Made by a program: the position numbers and the translations under genes. Positions 1 through 4,392 of a stretch of 5,365 nt of DNA are shown here, piece by piece; within the stretch, counting starts at the first letter, position 1; every line of letters starts with the position of its first letter. The stretch is taken from assembly GCA_002719595.1 (NCBI GenBank), contig PBEJ01000039.1, positions 30,140 to 35,504 on the forward strand. The letters run 5' to 3'. Source of the stretch: Verrucomicrobiales bacterium. Its GTDB lineage: Bacteria > Verrucomicrobiota > Verrucomicrobiia > Limisphaerales > UBA1100. The notes under the pieces were generated by a model. The model did no database searches, had not been told where the DNA came from, and saw only the letters and a list, made by a program, of their open reading frames with translations.

Positions 1-72
1 TGTAAGGTTCTTAAAGAGATAGTTTCGACTGAAGAAAAGTCGGATGCTGACGAGTCCACGGCGGTTGAATAA
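1..72 (+). CDS. rplO: 50S ribosomal protein L15, C-terminal end only (probable)
   Basis: Frame 1 is open from the first base to a TAA at 70-72 and gives the last 23 residues of a protein. The start is outside the window. The visible part begins CKVLKEIV and then becomes acidic (TEEKSDADESTAVE). The call rests mainly on position: in spc operons L15 directly precedes secY, and L15 proteins end in a short strand of the GGKVEVL kind, which the KCKVL-like start could match. L15 is a 23S rRNA-binding protein of the large subunit. The acidic tail after that strand is longer than in E. coli L15, which ends close to it. The gene stops 8 bases before secY, consistent with one operon and coupled translation. 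So little sequence is visible that the identity stays probable rather than proven. Confidence 0.68.
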   Translation, partial: CKVLKEIVSTEEKSDADESTAVE

Positions 73-80
73 TTTTATAG

Positions 81-1484
81 ATGTTCAGTCAGTACTTCCA
101 GACTCTGCAGAATTGTTTCAAGGTAGGTGAATTACGTAGTCGGATCTTTTTCACTTTAGCACTTCTAGTAGTTTGTCGGTTGATTGCATTAACTCCGATT
201 CCTGGTTTGGACGGGCAACAGTTAGTCGCGTTTTTCAAGGAGATAGGTGGATCAGGTGATGGCGGTGCTGGGCTGATTGGGATGTACAGTATGTTCACTG
301 GAGGCGCTTTGGAGCGTTGTGCGGTGGGGTCTTTGGGAATCATGCCCTATATTAGCGCGACCATTATACTGCAACTGATGACAGCCGTAGTTCCATCTTT
401 GAGTAAAATTGCACGTGAAGAAGGAGGGCGAACACAGATTATCAAATATGGTCGTTACTTAACCGTTTTGCTTTGCTTGGGCCAAGGATTCGTAATGTCA
501 ATCGGATGGGAGAATCCGCAGAATATACCGGGTTTTGGTGAATTTAAGGGTGAATTAGTAGCTGATGGTGGTCTCTGGTATCGTATTCGAACTATGTTGT
601 TACTTACTACGGGTACGGTTCTTTTGATGTGGTTGGGTGAGCAAATATCGGAGCGTGGTATCGGAAATGGAATTTCACTAGTAATCACAGTAGGCATTAT
701 TGCCAGGGTTCCTCAGGCGGTTTTTGGCCTAAAAGATATGTTTTTCCCTGGTGAAGGAATTGAGGGGGCGCACGAGTTCAGCGGCGTAATGTTAGTGGTA
801 TTGTTGTTTACTGTAGTTGGGGTTGTGATTGCGGTTACCCAAGCAATGCGCAAAATTCCTGTTCAATATGCCCAGCGTCAAGTAGGGCGAAAAATGATGC
901 AGGGTGGATCTACTTATTTTCCCCTCAGAGTTAATTACGCAGGCGTAATGCCAATTATCTTTGCTCAGGCACTTCTGATGTTTCCTGCGCAAATATTTGG
1001 AACCATTGGCAGAGCGTTAGGAGATGGTAATGTTGCAGATTTTGTTATCGGCCTTGGCGATGCCCTGGCTTATGGCACCGGATGGAATTTAGCGATGCAG
1101 TCATTAATGATTTTGTTTTTCTCCTATTTTTGGGTAGCGACCCAGTTTAATGAGACACAGATTTCTGATGATCTCAAGAAGGCTGGGGGATACATTCCGG
1201 GCGTGCGGCCAGGTAATGCAACAAGAGATTTTTTGCATCATGCTATGAGCCGTCTCACCCTAGCGGGTGCCATGTTTCTTGTTGTTATTGCGGTTATTCC
1301 GACAGTGATGATGATAAACTTTGAAATTCCATTCACCGTGGCCCAGTACTTTGGTGGAACGAGTTTGCTGATTATGGTGGGGGTTATGCTTGATACCATG
1401 CGACAGGTGGAGAGTCATTTAGCCCAGCATCATTATGATGGATTTTTGAAGGGTGGCAAAAAGGTCCGGGGACGTGCTGGATGA
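81..1484 (+). CDS. secY: Preprotein translocase channel subunit SecY
   Basis: SecY is the inner-membrane pore of the Sec translocon. With SecE and SecG it moves unfolded proteins across the membrane, driven by SecA or the ribosome. The 467-residue product is somewhat longer than E. coli SecY (443) and has ten likely membrane segments, near residues 21-41, 80-105, 124-143, 170-187, 195-215, 234-254, 286-308, 334-354, 390-410 and 420-437. Family motifs include PIPG (39-42), LGIMPYI (85-91), ERGIGNG (191-197), QRQVGRKM in the loop after segment 6, and GGYIPGVRPG (369-378). In that last motif R376 matches the SecA-contacting Arg357 of E. coli. The C-terminus is basic and cytosolic. The ATG lies 8 bases after the upstream stop with no clear ribosome binding site, so translation is probably coupled. 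Its TGA overlaps the ATG of map. No lesion is visible. Confidence 0.98.
   Translation: MFSQYFQTLQNCFKVGELRSRIFFTLALLVVCRLIALTPIPGLDGQQLVAFFKEIGGSGDGGAGLIGMYSMFTGGALERCAVGSLGIMPYISATIILQLMTAVVPSLSKIAREEGGRTQIIKYGRYLTVLLCLGQGFVMSIGWENPQNIPGFGEFKGELVADGGLWYRIRTMLLLTTGTVLLMWLGEQISERGIGNGISLVITVGIIARVPQAVFGLKDMFFPGEGIEGAHEFSGVMLVVLLFTVVGVVIAVTQAMRKIPVQYAQRQVGRKMMQGGSTYFPLRVNYAGVMPIIFAQALLMFPAQIFGTIGRALGDGNVADFVIGLGDALAYGTGWNLAMQSLMILFFSYFWVATQFNETQISDDLKKAGGYIPGVRPGNATRDFLHHAMSRLTLAGAMFLVVIAVIPTVMMINFEIPFTVAQYFGGTSLLIMVGVMLDTMRQVESHLAQHHYDGFLKGGKKVRGRAG
1481..1484 (+). promoter_or_regulatory. ATGA stop/start overlap coupling secY to map
   Basis: The bases ATGA hold both the start codon of map (1481-1483) and the stop codon of secY (1482-1484). 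This arrangement commonly gives termination-reinitiation coupling. The only purine-rich run just upstream is GGGGA at 1468-1472, a weak match to a Shine-Dalgarno sequence, so reinitiation by ribosomes finishing secY is the likely way in. The coupling is inferred; the overlap itself is plain in the sequence. Confidence 0.8.
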
Positions 1485-2269
1485 TCCCCCTAAAGGATGA
1501 GGGGCAAATGGCGGCCATGCGTGAGGCAGGCCGTGTTGCGGCAAACGTCTTACAGGATGCGTGCAGTTGGGTAAAAGCAGGCGTAACAACCCGCGAATTG
1601 GACGAATATGCCGCCAGTCGCATCCGACACTACGGATGTAAGAGTGCGTTTCTCGGGTACGAGGTGCAGGGTAGGAAGTATCCTTGTAACGTGTGTATTT
1701 CGATGAATGAGGAAGTGGTACACGGCCTTGCCGGAAAACGTAGGATTCTGGAGGGTGATATAGTTAGTATAGATGTGGGTGTTTGTGTAGACGGATTTAT
1801 TGGCGACAATGCGCGGACCGTAATCGTTGGGGAATGCCCTAAGGAAACGCAAAAATTGATTGAAGTGACTCGGGAAGCGCTGTATGATGGAATTTCCGTC
1901 GCTTTACCGGGAAACCGGGTAGTTGACATCTCGTCTGCTGTGCAGAATCGGGTGGAAGCTAATGGTTTTTCAGTGGTGCGTGAGTTTGTAGGTCACGGTG
2001 TTGGTGAAGTGGTTCATGAGGAACCCCAAATTCCCAACTATGTTACTGGCCGGGATTCACCGGAGTTAAAACCGGGAATGACTTTGGCCATTGAGCCAAT
2101 GGTTAATGCGGGAACTGCTAAGGTGAAGTTTTTGGCTGATGGTTGGTCGGTGGTGACGCGAGATGGTCTGCCTTCGGCTCATTGGGAGCACACTGTAGCG
2201 GTGACCGAAGGTGAGCCGGAAATTTTAACATGTCCCGGACCGGGTCCATCCGAGTCGATGGCCGAATAG
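1481..2269 (+). CDS. map: Methionine aminopeptidase, type I
   Basis: This cytosolic metalloprotease removes the initiator methionine from new proteins whose second residue is small. The 262-residue product is the compact type Ia form with no N-terminal zinc-finger or linker extension. All five metal ligands of the pita-bread fold are visible: D98 (SIDVG), D109 (GDNAR), H172 (GHGVG), E205 (IEPM) and E236 (HWEHT). The substrate-contacting histidines H81 (VVHGL) and H179 (VHEEP) are also present. The core ends at [12 protein letters not shown]. The last 12 residues, rich in Pro, Gly and Ser, are extra and are encoded by DNA that also encodes the start of IF-1 in another frame. Genomes of several other phyla have adk between secY and map; here it is absent. 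The protein looks fully active. Confidence 0.97.
   Translation: MIPLKDEGQMAAMREAGRVAANVLQDACSWVKAGVTTRELDEYAASRIRHYGCKSAFLGYEVQGRKYPCNVCISMNEEVVHGLAGKRRILEGDIVSIDVGVCVDGFIGDNARTVIVGECPKETQKLIEVTREALYDGISVALPGNRVVDISSAVQNRVEANGFSVVREFVGHGVGEVVHEEPQIPNYVTGRDSPELKPGMTLAIEPMVNAGTAKVKFLADGWSVVTRDGLPSAHWEHTVAVTEGEPEILTCPGPGPSESMAE
2208..2215 (+). promoter_or_regulatory. Possible ribosome binding site for infA inside map
   Basis: AAGGTGAG resembles an AAGGAGG ribosome binding site with one interruption. It ends 14 bases before the infA ATG at 2230, which is longer than the usual 5-9 bases, so it may be weak or fortuitous. It is the best Shine-Dalgarno-like sequence near any start in this window and lies within the coding part of map. 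Confidence 0.35.
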
Positions 2270-2460
2270 TTGAGTTAGTTTCGCATCGGCTGGTGCGGGT
2301 TGAGCTCGCTAACGGCCACCAGTTAATGGGCCACACAACGCGTGTCACCAATGCGGTACTGGCGGGTGCGAAATTGGGTGAAATTGTGGTGCTGGAAATG
2401 AGCACCTTTGACCTTTCAAAAGGAAGGGTCGTGGAAATAAAAAAACACAGCGATAACTAA
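2230..2460 (+). CDS. infA: Translation initiation factor IF-1 (divergent)
   Basis: IF-1 is a small OB-fold protein that occupies the 30S A site during initiation and works with IF-2 and IF-3. The 76-residue product shows the family pattern: first strand [10 protein letters not shown] (7-16), then [14 protein letters not shown] (22-35), then the closing stretch DLSKGRVV (61-68), near-identical to E. coli IF-1. The first strand forces the start to be at or very near the ATG at 2230, because no later in-frame ATG precedes it. The gene therefore overlaps map by 40 bases in a different frame. The middle loop is unusual: the common GKMR-type basic segment after the AH(I)S position is replaced by [16 protein letters not shown]. 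It is followed by rpmJ after 2 bases. IF-1 is the best call; a paralogue elsewhere in the genome cannot be excluded. Confidence 0.92.
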   Translation: MSRTGSIRVDGRIVELVSHRLVRVELANGHQLMGHTTRVTNAVLAGAKLGEIVVLEMSTFDLSKGRVVEIKKHSDN

Positions 2461-2462
2461 TA

Positions 2463-2579
2463 ATGAAGGTACGAGCTTCTGTAAAAAGAATGTGTGAACA
2501 TTGCCGGGTCATCCGACGCAAAGGAATCGTTCGTGTTATATGCAATAAAAATAAACGTCACAAGCAACGTCAAGGTTAA
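2463..2579 (+). CDS. rpmJ: 50S ribosomal protein L36 (zinc-binding form)
   Basis: This is a 38-residue protein, the exact length of E. coli L36. It opens [10 protein letters not shown] and closes KHKQRQG-like (RHKQRQG). The zinc ribbon ligands C11, C14, C27 and H33 are all present, so this is the C+ (zinc-containing) form; bacteria often also keep a zinc-free copy for zinc starvation. L36 sits in the large subunit and helps fold 23S rRNA late in assembly. The ATG lies 2 bases after the infA stop with no Shine-Dalgarno sequence in the preceding 20 bases, so it probably depends on coupling with infA. It is followed 5 bases later by rpsM, the standard alpha-operon order. Confidence 0.97.
   Translation: MKVRASVKRMCEHCRVIRRKGIVRVICNKNKRHKQRQG
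2572..2575 (+). promoter_or_regulatory. Minimal Shine-Dalgarno (AAGG) for rpsM
   Basis: AAGG ends 9 bases before the rpsM ATG at 2585 and lies inside the last codons of rpmJ. It is only a four-base match to the anti-Shine-Dalgarno sequence but is correctly spaced. It supports the chosen rpsM start, which also matches the conserved MPRI-x-GIDIP N-terminus. Confidence 0.45.
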
Positions 2580-2584
2580 CTCTC

Positions 2585-3016
2585 ATGCCACGTATTTTAG
2601 GTATAGATATTCCAGCAAATAAGCGCATCGATATTGCTCTGCGTTCCATTTACGGCATTGGTCCTGCAGTGTCAGCTAAGGTATTGGAAAACGCGCAAAT
2701 TGACCCGGCCACCCGTGCTCATACTTTGAGCGAGACCCAGCTGGCTGTCATCGCCAAGGCGATACAGACTACTGAAATGCTCCCTTCCCAGACGAGTACT
2801 CCTGAAAATCCAGAAACTGGGTTGTGCCCGATCGTTGTGGAAGGTGATTTGCGGCGAAAAATCACTGAGGATCTCAAGCGTCATAAAAACATTAAAACTT
2901 ACCGAGGTCTTCGTCACATGAAAGGCTTGCCGGTTCGCGGGCAGCGAACTCAGACCAATGCTCGCACTCGTAAAGGGCCCAAGAGAACAGTCGGGGCACA
3001 GAGTAAAAAAGCTTAA
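2585..3016 (+). CDS. rpsM: 30S ribosomal protein S13 with a central insertion
   Basis: S13 lies in the head of the small subunit. It contacts L5 in the intersubunit bridge and reaches towards the P-site tRNA with its basic C-terminal tail. The N-terminus MPRILGIDIPANKRI, the helix-hairpin-helix-like SIYGIGPAVSAKVL (21-34), VVEGDLRRKI (84-93), YRGLRH (106-111) and GLPVRGQRTQTNARTRKGP (114-132) are diagnostic. The product is 143 residues against 118 in E. coli. Most of the excess is an insertion of about 20 residues, near 62-81, rich in Thr, Ser, Pro and Glu. It falls between the LSE helix and VVEGDL. The rest is a slightly longer C-terminus. It follows rpmJ by 5 bases and precedes rpsK by 25. 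The reading frame is intact through the insertion, so it is a real part of the protein. Confidence 0.97.
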   Translation: MPRILGIDIPANKRIDIALRSIYGIGPAVSAKVLENAQIDPATRAHTLSETQLAVIAKAIQTTEMLPSQTSTPENPETGLCPIVVEGDLRRKITEDLKRHKNIKTYRGLRHMKGLPVRGQRTQTNARTRKGPKRTVGAQSKKA

Positions 3017-3041
3017 TCACTTGAATTACCTATAAATCATC

Positions 3042-3653
3042 ATGGCTGAAGAAAAGAAAGATTCTGCGACCGATAATCCTGAGGCTGAAGCCCAGGGAAA
3101 TCCTGAAGCTCAGGAAAAGCCTGAAGCTCAGGAAAAGCCTGAAGCTCAGGAAAAGCCTGAAGCTAAAGGCGAAGATGCTTCAGAAAGTGGGCAGGGTTCT
3201 CAAGCTAAGGATGAAGATAAGTCAAAGTCGTCCGCGCCGACTGCTGCTGAACTTTTGGCAGATGATTATGGTGAAGCCAAGGTCATTAAGGCCAAGAAAT
3301 CCAAGAATGTTACTAATGGGATTGCTCATATCCGTGCTACTTTTAATAACACCCTTGTGACTATTACTGATATGCAAGGTAATCCCATCAGTTGGTTTAG
3401 CGCGGGGCGTGCCGGTTTTAAAGGTTCTCGCAAAAGTACAGCCTATGCAGCCACACAGGTGGCACAGAGAGCGGCTCGTGACGCGCAATCACACGGCCTT
3501 AAAGAGGTGGAAGTGTGGGTCAAAGGGCCTGGTTCAGGACGTGAATCGGCTATTCGAGGTCTACAGGCAGCGGGTCTTGACATTAGCACTATTAAAGATG
3601 TGACACCTGTTCCGCATAATGGTTGTCGTCCTCCAAAACGCAGACGCGTATAA
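3042..3653 (+). CDS. rpsK: 30S ribosomal protein S11 with long acidic N-terminal extension
   Basis: S11 sits on the platform of the small subunit near the mRNA exit and the 3' end of 16S rRNA. The S11 core covers about residues 80-203: [19 protein letters not shown] (92-110), [13 protein letters not shown] (125-137), [10 protein letters not shown] (160-169) and the C-terminus [19 protein letters not shown]193-G194 matches the E. coli Asn119-Gly site known to form isoaspartate. The product is 203 residues against 129 in E. coli. The excess is a low-complexity N-terminus of about 80 residues rich in Glu, Ala, Lys, Pro and Gln, with a PEAQEK repeat at 21-41. The only in-frame ATG before the core is at 3042; a TTG at 3255 (residue 72) is the only obvious alternative and has no binding site. 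No Shine-Dalgarno sequence precedes the ATG. rpsD follows after 23 bases. Confidence 0.97.
   Translation: MAEEKKDSATDNPEAEAQGNPEAQEKPEAQEKPEAQEKPEAKGEDASESGQGSQAKDEDKSKSSAPTAAELLADDYGEAKVIKAKKSKNVTNGIAHIRATFNNTLVTITDMQGNPISWFSAGRAGFKGSRKSTAYAATQVAQRAARDAQSHGLKEVEVWVKGPGSGRESAIRGLQAAGLDISTIKDVTPVPHNGCRPPKRRRV
3102..3164 (+). repeat. In-frame 18-bp tandem repeat, 3.5 copies, in rpsK
   Basis: The unit CCTGAAGCTCAGGAAAAG occurs three times end to end at 3102-3119, 3120-3137 and 3138-3155, and its first nine bases recur at 3156-3164. The copies are identical base for base. The unit is a multiple of three and encodes PEAQEK, so copy-number change keeps the S11 frame. A degenerate relative (NPEAEAQG, from about 3075) lies just upstream. 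Exact identity at third codon positions points to recent replication slippage. Confidence 0.97.
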
Positions 3654-3676
3654 ACCTCAAAAATTTTACTAGCAAC

Positions 3677-4285
3677 ATGGCACGTTATACTGGTCCTCGA
3701 GTTCGATTAAGCCGTCGGTTTAATACTCCGCTTTTTGGTCCTTCCAAGTACCTTGAGCGAAAACCTTACCCGCCCGGAGTTCACGGACAAAATCGTCGGC
3801 GAAAAGCGACTGACTACGCTCTTGCTCTAGCGGAAAAGCAGAAGCTGCGTTTTTACTATGGCTTAATGGAAAAACAATTCCGAGGTGTCTATGAGAAGGC
3901 AATTCGCCGACGGGGTGTTACCGGTGAAATTATGCTCCAGATTCTTGAAACACGTCTGGACAGTGTTGTTTACAACCTTGGCTTTGGTTATACCCGAGCT
4001 CAGGCTAGGCAGATGGTTGCACATGGTCACATTCTGGTAAATGGAAAGCGCGCTCGTACTCCTTCCATCGCGCTCAGTGAAGGTGATGCAGTTGAGATTA
4101 AGACGGTCGATAAGAGCCGACATTTGGCCGACAAGAATTTGGAATACTCAACTAGTCGGACTGTTCCTGAGTGGCTTGATTTGGACAAGTCAGCTTATAA
4201 AGGAATCCTTAATCGCTTGCCAACCAGAGATGATATGGAGCCAGTGGCTAATGAGCAGACAATCGTAGAATTTTATTCCCGCTAG
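3677..4285 (+). CDS. rpsD: 30S ribosomal protein S4
   Basis: S4 binds 16S rRNA early in 30S assembly, lines the mRNA entry channel and, in E. coli, represses the alpha operon translationally. The 202-residue product starts MARYTGPRVRLSRRF, has YPPGVHG (31-37), EKQKLRFYYG (53-62) and the S4 RNA-binding domain from about 92 to 155 (ETRLDSVVYNLGF, TRAQARQMVAHGHILVNG), and ends NEQTIVEFYSR. There are no cysteines in the N-terminal region, so it is the zinc-free form. The frame stays open upstream to a TTG at 3623, but that would add 18 unrelated residues inside rpsK, while the ATG at 3677 gives the conserved N-terminus. The 23 bases before it are A/T-rich with no Shine-Dalgarno sequence. rpsK lies upstream, and a 107-base gap separates it from rpoA. 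Confidence 0.98.
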   Translation: MARYTGPRVRLSRRFNTPLFGPSKYLERKPYPPGVHGQNRRRKATDYALALAEKQKLRFYYGLMEKQFRGVYEKAIRRRGVTGEIMLQILETRLDSVVYNLGFGYTRAQARQMVAHGHILVNGKRARTPSIALSEGDAVEIKTVDKSRHLADKNLEYSTSRTVPEWLDLDKSAYKGILNRLPTRDDMEPVANEQTIVEFYSR

Positions 4286-4392
4286 TTCCTTGGCCCGAGT
4301 GGGCTAGAGAATTCAGCAATTATACGGATCACAAACAGGGCGGGAATGTAGTTTGAGATCAGATTAAAATTGCAATAGAAAGTAAGATAAAA
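4286..4392 (+). other. rpsD-rpoA intergenic region, the largest gap in the window
   Basis: This 107-base spacer is four times longer than any other here and holds no plausible gene. It has a short hairpin near its start (4291-4306) and an A-rich run before the rpoA ATG. TAAAAT at 4365-4370 resembles a -10 element, but no good -35 lies 16-18 bases upstream. TTGAGA at 4353-4358 resembles a -35, but its properly spaced partner (TAGAAA, 4376-4381) is poor. GCAATT at 4316-4321 and AATTGC at 4368-4373 are complementary and could close a larger fold. A weak promoter, processing site or regulatory RNA structure for rpoA is possible but not shown. Confidence 0.5.
4291..4306 (+). other. Short hairpin after rpsD, not a canonical terminator
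   Basis: TGGCCC (4291-4296) and GGGCTA (4301-4306) can pair as a 6-bp stem with one G-U pair and a GAGT loop. It starts 5 bases after the rpsD stop. No T-run follows (the next bases are GAGAATTC), so it does not look like an intrinsic terminator. It may protect or mark the 3' end of a processed rpsD message, or slow the polymerase. Its role is unknown and the stem is short enough to be chance. Confidence 0.4.

Noticed and set aside
1550..1929. Minus-strand open frames of about 100 codons opposite map.
   Set aside because: They lie wholly within a conserved gene, overlap each other, have no recognisable domain and read as antisense shadows.
3102..3164. Short repeats as a CRISPR-like array.
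   Set aside because: The units abut with no spacers, are in frame and code for a protein tail.
3255..3257. TTG as the true start of S11, removing most of the extension.
   Set aside because: There is no binding site before it, the upstream frame stays open with an ATG 25 bases after rpsM, and the start at 3042 gives normal operon spacing.
3175..3603. Plus-strand alternative-frame open frames within rpsK.
   Set aside because: They are low-complexity or composition-driven, match no family and sit inside a clearly conserved S11.
3623..3676. TTG-initiated upstream extension of S4 adding 18 residues.
   Set aside because: It overlaps the conserved end of rpsK, has no family similarity or binding site, and the ATG at 3677 gives the standard S4 N-terminus.
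4291..4306. Intrinsic terminator ending the ribosomal part of the operon.
   Set aside because: The stem is only 6 bp with a wobble pair and no T-run follows, so it does not meet the usual form.
4365..4370. TAAAAT as the -10 element of an rpoA promoter.
   Set aside because: The bases 16-18 upstream do not resemble a -35 and there is no extended -10 TG; A/T-rich leaders give such hexamers by chance.
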